NCBI GenBank assembly: GCA_964036045.1
Contig: OZ038382.1
Coordinates: 79,645,918 to 79,709,917, forward strand
DNA: 64,000 bases
Direction: 5' to 3'
Origin: Eutreptiella sp. 'Long Island Sound 2002'
Lineage: Eukaryota; Euglenozoa; Euglenophyceae; Eutreptiales; Eutreptiaceae
The notes under the pieces were generated by a model. It saw only the letters and a program-made list of their open reading frames with translations, was not told the DNA's origin and did no database searches. Of this stretch, positions 37,960 to 46,918 are shown piece after piece. The stretch's first letter is position 1. Every line of letters begins with the position of its first letter. Both the position numbers and the translations under genes were made by a program.

Positions 37960-38510
37960 TTCCGGTGGAGTATGTTAGTAAGAAAAAGTGTATTTCCCTG
38001 CCAAAAGGTTAGCTTTAGCTGTTATAAAGGGGCCCAAAGGCATAACACATTTTTATCTTAGTATTGGCCTATCCAAAAAGGGGTGACAAGACATTTTGAC
38101 CTATGAAACCAAGCATTGATCTATGGATGTTGTGTGGACCCCTGACACCCCAACTGTTTGATCATATACACCATTTCCTGGACCGACTGAGGACCTGACA
38201 TTGATCTAGAGCCTATACACTTTTCTATATTTTCTCATCGAGAGGGGGACCCGGAAAGGAGGAGGGACTGAGGAGAGCGACTGCAGAGGCCGGAACGGGG
38301 TTGCGGCAGAGGGAAGGGATGGAGGACGGGGGGGGGCTGGGGTGAGGGGAAGAGCCATGACGCAGAGGGGGAGACACGGGGGACAGAAAAAGGAGGGGGC
38401 GAAAAGGAATCAGGCGAAGCTGTGGGGTAAGGAGTCAGCTGAGGGCTGTCCCAGCGGCTAGATGGCCCGTTACACGAGCCATAGTCGTGGGTTCGAGTCC
38501 CACTAGCAGC
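37960..38510 (+). repeat. Dispersed repeat with tRNA-like end, copy 3
   Basis: Best-preserved copy of the family. It has the same body and GA-rich insertion as copy 2, and the tRNA-like tail is intact at 38,445-38,510. Confidence 0.5.
38445..38510 (+). other. tRNA-like sequence (pol III promoter-like), not a functional tRNA call
   Basis: A perfect 5-bp T-arm, GTGGG-TTCGAGT-CCCAC (38,487-38,503), contains a consensus B-box GGTTCGAGTCC. The ends GCTGT and (T)AGCAGC pair for 4-5 bp, but the rest of the acceptor stem does not. A weak anticodon stem could display TAC (Val-like) in loop GTTACAC. At 66 nt with mismatches it is better read as the tRNA-derived head of a SINE-like repeat than as a working gene. 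Confidence 0.4.
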
Positions 38511-38566
38511 GCTCGAGGGGCACACTTGAAGACAAGCATCGTTCAAGGGTCGGGGCAACAGTACAC

Positions 38567-41500
38567 TTGCAACAGGTCCTCGAGGGCCATAGAAGTACAC
38601 AAACACCCCCGGACGCCGGGGATGTTTTTACGCGATGTCCAAAGTGGGCAGCAAGGTGTGCAAGGGTGGAGGACGGCTGGAAGCACACGGGGAAGGGAAC
38701 CCGAAGGGGCAGTGGAGGAGAGACATACTCATGCGTATGTGGGAGACACACAATGAGCGTGACCGAAGAAGGAGCCAGCGTGAGAAGCAGGGAGTCAATT
38801 GACAGCCTGCCGACGATCAGGGACGCAGAGAGCACCGGGAGTGAAGCACAAAGGAGACGAACTGTGTGCGCATGGGCAAGGAGTGAACGGGCGGTGGATG
38901 GTGAACGACAACGGATCCATGCGGGGGTGGTAACACAGAGTATGGAGGGCGACGGAATGGACTCCCTATGGAGAGCGATGACTGTCATCGCAGGAGGGCA
39001 AGGCACAAGTGCAGAGGTGAAGGAAGTGCGAGAAAAGGTAGTCAGTGCAGTTGAAGCGAGGTGGCAAGCAGGGGAGATGCAGGAGCCCCTGCCGCAGGGG
39101 GAAGCGGGATGGCAGGCTACGTACGGGAGCTGTTACAAGGGAGAAGGATGGAGGGACCACCGGAGGTTGACGCATGGGCGGTGAGGAGTGGATACAGAGT
39201 GAAGATGTACAGGAAGACGATGGATGGAGCCGGCTACAGGAAGATACAGGAGTATGGAGGGGAGAAGGGAGTGAGTGCAGGAATCCTGTGGAAGAAGACG
39301 AGGGTGTACGAGGCAGTGTGGGGGCAAGACAAAGCAGAGAACAGAAGTACAGCAAGAGAAGTGGAAGGAGAAGGCTTATGCAGGGGGGCACAGGCAAGGG
39401 TGAGCGTGGGAAGCGGAAGAGGACACAGTGTGGCAGCCGGCGAGAGTCGGCCGTCGAACAGTGGCGCGGGGAGTGTGGAGAGTACAGAGGTGAACGAAGT
39501 GGAACAGCAACGCAAGCCAGTATGGTCAGGGAAGTGGCGAGAGGAGGCATTAGAGGAGGCGAGAGAAAAGACAGGGGACGAGGTGCTAATAGAGCACATG
39601 TACGGGAGGGATGTCAACACATTGTGGGAGGTATTGTGTGCACTGGAGGGCAGGCCGAACAGTGAGGAAGAGGTGCAGCGGATAAGGCAAGGAGTGGCTA
39701 CCAGGGTTGAGAGTAAACACAATATGGGCGAGATGGAGGAATGCCCGCCATGGGAGAAAGCATTGTGGCAGAAGTACATACAGAGGACAAGGCAGGGGAG
39801 AAGGATGGGAGGGCCAGCGGAGGTGGAAGCATGGGCAGCGGAGGGGGGATACAAAGTGGCGGTTTACAGGCAGACAAAAAGCGGGGAAGGGTACAGAAAA
39901 TTGGTGGAGTTTGGCGAGGGAACCCCGCTGGATGCGGGAATCCTGTGGACCAAGCGAAGAGCCTACGCTGTTCTGTGGGGTGTCAGGGGTCCCAGGAGTG
40001 ACGCAGCGGAAGTGGCGGCAGCGGTGCAAAGAGTGCTTAATAATGCACAAGACGGGCAGGAATGGCCTGAAGAAATGCTGGAAAGGGCGAGGCAACAGAT
40101 CATACCAGGGGATGGCAAGTGCTTATATTGGGCACTCAGCCCGGTGGACAGAGCAAGCGGGCAAGCAGCGGCGGAAGAGGTGCGCAAAGCACTGACGGAA
40201 GGGAATTTTGCGCGGGCCCCAGAGTCAGGGTGGGCGCGGTGGGTCATGAGAGATGCAGGAGCGCGGACGTGGGAGCAGTACCTTGACAAGGTGCGAAAGG
40301 GGGAGATATGCAGAGGAGCATGTGAAGTTGGGAGATGGGCGCAAAACAAGGGATGCAGAATAGCAATGTACCAGGAATGGGGACCCCAGGGGGGTATATC
40401 GAAAGATGGCAGAGGTGGGTGAAGGAAAGCTAACGGCGGCGGTGCTGCTGTGGAGCAGAAGAGGAGGGGGACACTTCGAACTGCTGTGGCCCCCGGAAGA
40501 AGAGGAAGCAGAGGCAGTGGCGGAGGCAGAAGAAGGGGACGGGACAGAGTCGACGGGCGAGGAGGAAGAGGCACTGGAGGTGGAGTTGGCAGAAGAAGGT
40601 CAGGAGACGGGGGATGGACAAGGAGGACAGACAGAGGTGCAAGTGTGGCAGGATGTGCATCAAATACAGATCCAGACAAGGAGTGCGGGGTGGTGGTACC
40701 AGGGACAAGAGGGTCCCGTGAGGGAGAGGAGGGAGGTGGGAGAGGGCACAGCGCGGGACAGGAAACTACGGGCAGGATGGGAAGGTGCGCTAGGAGTGCA
40801 GGTGCAGGCGATGGAGTATGCTGAGGTACCGGAGGGTACGGGGAAGGGTGAGTGGCAAAGGAGGCAGGATGGAGGGGCCGACGTGCGGGTCACCGGGGAG
40901 GGAGAGGCAGTGTTACAGCTGCAGCACAGGGATGATGTGGGGACCGGGTGAGGGGCACAGAGAGCTGTCCAGATGCGAACGCACCGAGCGGTGTGGCTGG
41001 AGCCGGGATGGAGGGGAAGGTACAGGGTGGCGGCTGGGGGACAACGGTGGTGGGGTTGGCATATGACGTGGTAGGCAGACAGGGGAGAGGGTGTCCCAGG
41101 CAGGAAGGAGTGGGAAAGGGAGCTGCCTCGAGGAGAACAGGATGCAAGTGGGGTGCGAGCACATGTCACTAGGGCAGCATTGTATCCAGCACCCAGAACA
41201 CAGGGACACCGGGGGCAGGAGTTGGTGCATACGTTCCGGGAGGAGATGACAGTGAAGGCGGCACAGGCCATCAAAATGGCACAGGCTGAAGAGGCGGAAT
41301 GCATGGCCAACCGCACGTACCATGTGCACCCCCACACGGGGGACACACGGGGGAAGACGGCATGGAGAGTATAGCGCCACTGCCGGAGTGCGAGAGGCAA
41401 GGCAATGAGATATCGGCCCTCGCCAGAGTGGCACAAGAATGGGTGCAGGAGACGGGAGGAGTAGAGCAGGGGAGGTGGGCGGTGGGGGCCATTCGAGGTG

Positions 41501-42264
41501 CGAGGTATCGCAGGGGAGAATGGATGACGCGGGAGGACACAAAGGCGATATTCCCCGTGGCGACGAAGGGGCCAGCGGCTGCACAGTGGAGGGGACAGGT
41601 AGTCCACATCATCCTCCCGGATGACAGGGTGGGAGGCAGGGGGATGGTGGAAGTCGAGGTACGCCACGGGCAACGGGCAAGATACCAGTACGATGTGCTG
41701 GTGCCTAACGTGGTGATTACCACAGCGGCGGCAGCAGGTATGGAGGTCCGGATTGGACTCAGCCGGGAGGGACAGGCGGTACAGGTGTACATAATGGGAC
41801 ACTGGAAGGGACAGCCTGAAATCCAGTGGACGTCAGAGCCCACGTGGAGGGAGCCGCTACATTCCAAGAAGCAGGTGGGACGGGGAAGGGCGGATGGGGA
41901 GAACGCTGCGGAGCTTGGCAGAGCAGAGCAAGAAAAGGGGAAGCACCAGAAGGAGGCAGCGGCGGAGGGGCTGGACATGCTGGGCGACAGAAGGGACAGA
42001 AAGGACATGCTACAGAAATGGGCACAGAGGCTGAGGGGGAAGGCAACTGCATGGCAGAACGTCTTGATAGAAAATGGAGAGGCACAGCTGGGGCTGGAAG
42101 AACGCATCAAGGGAAGTATGCGTGAAGAGGTAAGACAGGCAGTGAACAAGGCCAGGTACCACCTGAACGCCGGAGCAGAGGCGGTGGAGGACAAGTGCAG
42201 GCCGGAATGCACGCTGGCCAGGTGCCTGTGCAGGCTGGATGGGCCGCAGGAGCCGAAGGGATGA
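38567..42264 (+). pseudogene. Triple OTU-module protein, decayed
   Basis: Three related modules follow one another. The Cys-equivalent positions are Asp 38,960 (GDGMDSLWRAM), Asn 39,616 (GRDVNTLWEVL) and Cys 40,120 (GDGKCLYWAL). Each module later has a GYRK-type turn and an ILW...LWG strand. Only the third ends in GGGHFELLWP, with His at 40,472, the usual OTU catalytic histidine context. OTU proteases cleave ubiquitin or polyproteins, and they occur in Helitrons and some retroelements. Coding moves from frame 2 to 1 near 39,111-39,121 and from 1 to 2 in a G6 run near 40,388-40,394. Beyond 40,951 coding-like sequence jumps frames again (41,153-41,374; 41,299-42,264), with an acidic tract at about 40,490-40,620 and a charged C-terminus. 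No RT, helicase or nuclease is seen nearby. Probably one long polyprotein from a mobile element. Confidence 0.65.
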
Positions 42265-42952
42265 TACCACGGGATCAGAGTGCGGCAGCCCAGGAGACAA
42301 GGGCCCATGTGGCTACAGATGGGGGAAGATGATGGGGCGCCACTGGTGTACTTCCACCAAGTCAAGCACATGGCGGTGGGATATGCGGATGGTCGGAGCG
42401 GAGCGGTGGGGAAGGATGAGGAGGCGGGTGAGAGACAAGCAAAAGCGCAGGTCTTAGGCTACTCAAGTTGCAGGGTCAAAATGCGCCCAAAACTGCCTTT
42501 TCACGGGACTGCGAAACAATAGTCCTTTTGGGGGGGACCTAAAACACAAGAACCAAAAATCCTGTGAAAAGCATTTAACGGGTCCATTTTCCTATATTTT
42601 CAACAAAACCGACTGCCCGGAAAAATCATTTATTTCCACCAAAATGAAGTTCTTTTTTGGGAAAACCACGCCTTTTTGTTTCATATACCACTTATGCTTT
42701 GCAAGAAAAACACCCATGAGCTTTCAATCTTTTGGAGAACCAGTTTTCGAAGACCATGTTGCACGCTGCACGACAAGAAGCATTTTTTGGCACCCCTTCT
42801 TTGCGCGAGGCCTCGCGCAAAGACCAACACAACAGCGCAATAAAATGCATCACAGAGAAAAATGTGCCGCACAAGGTGACCGCATAAAGGTCGTCGAAGA
42901 GGAATGCATGGCGCGAGCCCTCGCGCATAATATATCAGAACAAGCCAAGAAA
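42265..42952. other. Downstream spacer with palindrome copies
   Basis: AT-rich flank between the OTU remnant and the end of the spliced minus-strand gene. It contains the perfect palindrome at 42,801-42,820 and an imperfect copy at 42,911-42,926. These may lie in 3' UTR introns of the minus-strand gene, but I cannot place splice sites around them. Confidence 0.5.
42801..42820. repeat. 20-bp perfect palindrome
   Basis: TTGCGCGAGGCCTCGCGCAA, identical to its reverse complement. The same 20-mer is in intron 4 of the neighbouring gene, and variants are in introns 1 and 2. Confidence 0.9.
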
Positions 42953-45739
42953 TTACTTTTTCTTCGGAATAGTTTGCATCTTAGAACCCAATGCCTTAGC
43001 AACGGACGTCTTATCCTTAGGCGGTGGCTTTGCGCGCTCGCTTCTTGGTTGGGACTGACGGGCTGGCTGCTTGAATGGAGCTCGGGCCCCGGTTTCCTCG
43101 GACCTCGGCTTCGCTGCCACTTTCTTCGCTGCCTTGCCCTGGGAGACCTGCGCTTCCTCCTCCTCTTCTTCCTCGCTCTCCTCCTCTTCATCCCCATCGC
43201 TCTCGTCGGATTCTGCACCGGTAACCGACTTCGCTGCCTGAGGCTTGGAGGCAGTCTTCTTCTTCTTGGGGGCTGGTTCCCCACCAGTAGACATCCGCTT
43301 TGCAGGGGCCAGTGCTTCTGCAGCTTGACCTTTCTCAACAGTCTCTTCCTCCTTCAGCGACAACGGATCAGAACCCACCTTGTCATCGCGAACCCAAAGG
43401 GGAATACCACAGTTTGACCAGTTGGCCTGCTGGTCCGCATCACCAGACGCATCCAATTTCGACCCTTGTGTCAAGACCTGGTTCAACTGAGTCTGCACTC
43501 TGTTGACCCAATCAGAGAGATTGTCTGAGGTAACACCAAGAAGGTACATGCGAGAGTCCAGCTCGATGGACGCGATCTTGCACACCAGATCCGGCTGATG
43601 ATCAATGAACACAAACGCAGGCTTGAAGCTCTTATCCTGCTTCAGGTAAAAGAGATGAGTGTCGAAATACCACATGACCATCGTTATCGGAAGGTGACCG
43701 CCAAATTCAACAGGATCCATCTCCTCTACTTGAGTACGTCCAAACGTCAGATAATTCGGAATCTGCACTGAGGGAGAAGTTATTGCGCGAGGCCTCGCGC
43801 AAAGAGCGGACGTAATGCGGGAATTATACCTTTCTCGACCAGCTATCCGGTGACGAAATCAGCAACCAGCGAACGTTAAACGTTGTAGGATCCCCTGCAG
43901 GCTTCGGTTTGACTGGCCAACTGAAGATGGGAACACGCAACATGTTAGCCATGCGCGGCGCGTTGAAATCATCCTTGAGACGCCTATCTGTTTCCGTCTC
44001 CAGCACGTCGAACATGTTGTCAACAACAGTTTGAGAGTCGCAGATAAGGCTATCGGCACGCGCCATCTCTTCATACAGCCAGGCTGAGCACATCATCTCA
44101 GGAGCAAGATGGTCAAATATGTCGCCGTTGATGACAATCAGGTTCTTGTCAATCTCAATAAACCAGCTCGGGGGATTGTGGGCCAACGCTGCAATTCGGG
44201 TCGCCCTAATTGTGATAGTTTGACTTGACAGTAATGGATCCTGCTGTTCCACTGTCTTGAAGTCACCAGTAACGCCAGCAGCTGGGGGGACCACACGGCT
44301 CTTGGTAGGCTCTTGACCCAGGAGTTTTTGGACGTTGAGGATTTTCAGGGAGGCGGGTTTGCCTTTCTCTGCAACCTGCCACAGTGGTGCGCGAATCATG
44401 GATTTCCATGCCGCCCATGGACCGCGACTTTTGCCTTCAGGTTCCCGCCAATAGCCCCATGTACCAAGAGTCACCTTCAGGGCAGGCCTTCCAAGTGCAG
44501 CAACCTCTTTGCGGGTCCGCATGTTTTTGGCTAAAGAACAGAAATGGAGAAAGTGCGGCGCACCAATGCAGAAGCAGAACCCACGTCGCGTCGATGGTAC
44601 ACACCTTTCTCAGGTCCAACGTACTGGCCGTTGTGCGGGTGGTCCAGATGCATTGAGACCCCTTTTTCAAGGATGATGTCGTCAATCGAAGTCGGCAAGG
44701 ATTTAAGGGTTTTTTTTTCTTCCTGCATCACTTCTGCCATTTTCTTGTAGAACCCCGGCAACAGGATCCCGTCCAGTTTCTTCAGCGCGTTCCTCGTGAC
44801 TTTCTCCCCTTTGTCGTGGAACTTCTGCACACCTTTCACAGCTTCCGGACCAGCATAGTAGGCAAACGTCATAAAATCTTTCCACAATTTATACGTTTTG
44901 TCCTGAAAGTGACAACGTTATGCGCAAGGCCTCGCGCAACGAACAGCATCGAAACAACGATTAATGAACATACGAATTGACCAGGCTGCTTCAGTTCAGC
45001 GGTTGGAACCAGGGCACTCATCTGCACAGCATCCACAATGGCGATCTTGAGATTGCTGTACGTGTCAGCCAGGCCTCGCTGCCGCTGATCTTCAACACAT
45101 CAAATGAGGTTATCTGCTGCCTCATACAGCGGTATTGTCTCAACGTCTTGTGCGCTTCGTTGTGCTTGTCTCGCCAGCTTTGCACGGAAGGCCCACAGTG
45201 TCGTAGGCTTCAGAATATCAGCGATGCATGTAGTATGCCGCTGCTGCAGATCCAGACACGCTGTGCGTCGCTTCTCCCGAATCTTCGCAATCGCTTCCAC
45301 GCTGTGCTTTCGGGATACACACCAATAATCGCCATCTGCAAATATGAGACACGTCCATGCGCGAGGGCTCGCGCAACGAGAAGAGCGAACAGTCGGTTGG
45401 CAACATACTATTATCTTCCCAGAGAACGACGTGTAATGGGCCTGTTGGCGGTGCTGCTTCGGGTGACTCAATACGCTTCTGCAGTAACTTCGTATCTTTC
45501 CGTCTAATCTGCCCCTTTGTCTTCTCCTGATCTATTCTCACGTTGTCCAGCTCAACCTCCACCTGCCTCCCATCCGGTTTCAGGTGGTCCTCGATGTCAG
45601 TACCCAAGGTTACGCCAGGATCTGGTGTTTCCTTCTTCGTACGCCCCTTCCTTGGTGTTCAAGCCTCCGATCCTGAGGTCCCAGGGTCATAGTCGGTATC
45701 TTCTCGTTCCTCGGCTGTTTTTTTGGCAGGGCTTGCCAT
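42953..45739 (-). CDS. Spliced gene, five exons, 833 residues, function unknown
   Basis: Exons on the minus strand are 45,739-45,409, 45,335-44,974, 44,902-44,605, 44,530-43,830 and 43,762-42,953. All junctions are GT-AG and the phases agree (1, 0, 1, 0). The total of 2,502 nt divides exactly into codons and ends in a stop at 42,953. The start is the ATG at 45,739-45,737. Two in-frame TGA codons interrupt it, at 45,661-45,659 (exon 1) and 45,102-45,100 (exon 2); either could derive from CGA. Residues ~95-130 contain a GDYWCVSRKHSVEAIAKI stretch that recalls the ParB-like fold only weakly. The middle is globular. The last ~130 residues are Lys-rich, then a long Glu run, then basic Pro/Lys-rich, as in nuclear proteins. 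Either a recently damaged gene or one with TGA readthrough. Confidence 0.6.
43763..43829 (-). other. Intron 4, 67 bp, with perfect palindrome
   Basis: Donor GTATAA, acceptor TGCAG, phase 0. The palindrome TTGCGCGAGGCCTCGCGCAA lies at 43,783-43,802, filling about a third of the intron. Confidence 0.75.
44531..44604 (-). other. Intron 3, 74 bp, without clear palindrome
   Basis: Donor GTGTGT, acceptor CTTTAG, phase 1. Unlike the other introns of this gene it has no obvious copy of the 20-mer, only GC-rich remnants. Confidence 0.65.
44903..44973 (-). other. Intron 2, 71 bp, with imperfect palindrome
   Basis: Donor GTATGT, acceptor TTTCAG, phase 0. A palindrome variant at 44,921-44,939 reads TGCGCAAGGCCTCGCGCA. 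Confidence 0.75.
45336..45408 (-). other. Intron 1, 73 bp, with imperfect palindrome
   Basis: Donor GTATGT, acceptor TTGCAG, phase 1. A palindrome variant at 45,359-45,377 has its centre changed to GAGGGCTC. Confidence 0.75.
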
Positions 45740-45900
45740 TCTGCGATAGGGAGAAAGACTGTATTGAAGGAAACATAACATTGAAAAGGGTTAAAATCGT
45801 CGTCGATAATGCATATGTGAGGCGCCTTTAGCGAATACGAGTACAGTATGGTTGAGAATGCAAAACTGAAGGGGCTCGGCACTGTTTTTGACTGTCAAAC

Positions 45901-45920
45901 TTGCGCGGGGCCTCACACAA
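45901..45920. repeat. Degenerate palindrome in the spacer between the two spliced genes
   Basis: TTGCGCGGGGCCTCACACAA at 45,901-45,920, with a related CAAGGCCTTGCGCA at 45,961-45,974. On the minus strand it lies in a possible ~50-bp GTTAGT...GACAG intron (about 45,897-45,946), so it may be in the 5' UTR of the 833-residue gene. Confidence 0.5.
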
Positions 45921-45974
45921 GAGAGGGGGTGTACTAACCTGTTGTTTCATGCTGTTTGAGCAAGGCCTTGCGCA

Positions 45975-46863
45975 TCACTGCATGTTCTTCAATCTTCTTC
46001 GAACGTTTCGCAGCGTGTCGGCCTCTCTCTGTTCCTCCAACACACTGCAATGGCAGATCAGCTCCGACAGTTTGCGCTCAAAACCAGCCTTAAGCGGCCC
46101 CTGCTGCGTTAGCACCAACAACACAGACACAAGGACTTGTTTGTAGTGGTTAGAACCCTTTGGAATTAGAAGAGACGGTGGAAAGTTAGGTACACCCCTG
46201 CGCGGCCAATGCGCCTGAATTGTACAAGTAGGCTCAGCACACCACCTAACGCAAGGCACATACACACGCTCTGCGGTCAAGTAAGCAGTTAACCGCTGAC
46301 GCACGGAATTGACAAAGGAATAGGGGATTTTGCAGACGTTCACCCTGTGACCTTCTTTGCGGATAGTGATGAGATGATACAGATCGTCAACATCTTGAAT
46401 GGTTACAGCACCTCTGTTTTGGCCCTTCTTTGTCACAAGGCTGGAAAGCAGACTTTCACAAAACCCCTCGGCAAAGGCCTGTCCAGGCATGGCTGTGTGC
46501 CATGCAGTGTGGTACAATAGCGCAGTTGCAACAGTGCGTTCATATTTTAAAAGTGTGTCCCCCATGTTCAAACGGTCTAACAGACACATAACAGGATTTG
46601 TGGCAAACTGTTTGTTGTACCAGGTGTCCATCGGCAACGCAACCCACTGTTGGTGTATTTTGTTCCATGTAGTCTGTAAGCTGACTGCGGCCTTCTCCTT
46701 CAGCGAAGGTGCGCTGTATCGCGCCAGACCTGACCTTGCTAAAATGCGACGCTGCGCCCCACTTCCTTGTACCGCAACAACTGACTCTGGTTTTCCCTGG
46801 TATGGAACTGCGCGGTCGCGCATCAGCAAAAAAAAGGCGCCAGGCCTCCTGCATCAATACACC
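45975..46863 (-). CDS. Spliced gene, 3' part, function unknown
   Basis: The last exon 46,796-45,975 (822 nt, 273 codons plus stop) is continuous and ends in TGA. It joins in phase 0, through a 66-bp intron (46,862-46,797), to a short exon whose donor is at 46,863 and whose own acceptor is probably near 46,918. The protein is basic to neutral with several Trp/Cys residues and a Leu-rich C-terminus. I recognise no domain. The 5' exon is unresolved: an ATG at 47,035 opens a basic ORF, but the splice that would connect it is uncertain. It lies head-to-tail with the 833-residue gene and shares its intron style, so the two may belong to one element or one lineage-specific region. Confidence 0.45.
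46797..46862 (-). other. Intron, 66 bp, with palindrome-like arms
   Basis: Donor GTATTG, acceptor ACCAG. It contains CAGGAGGCCTGG and TGCGCGACCGCGCA, both partial inverted repeats resembling pieces of the 20-mer in the neighbouring gene. Confidence 0.5.
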
Positions 46864-46918
46864 AACCCATCTCTTGCCTTCTGTCGCAATCGCCTTTTCA
46901 ACGCTGCAACGCGTCCGT

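Larger units (their letters stand above)
36153..38757 (+). repeat. Segmental duplication block, copy 2
   Basis: Partner of 27,905-30,486 in the same orientation. The left junction cuts the integrase C-terminus and joins it to unrelated T-rich DNA. The right junction lies in the 5' part of the OTU region, which continues only in this copy. The original right-hand context is therefore probably copy 2, and the original left-hand context copy 1. Confidence 0.85.

Noticed and set aside
38445-38510. Functional tRNA-Val gene
   Set aside because: Short (66 nt) with an unpaired lower acceptor stem and a mismatch in the anticodon stem. It belongs to a dispersed repeat whose other copies are more damaged.
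39963-42371. Pro/Ser/Cys-rich minus-strand ORFs over the OTU region
   Set aside because: Antisense of the purine-rich OTU coding strand; no domain, and the plus strand has conserved module structure.
42801-45977. Palindromic repeats considered as a CRISPR-like array
   Set aside because: Spacing is irregular (hundreds of bp) and the copies fall within introns of a spliced eukaryotic-type gene. No cas-like gene is present.
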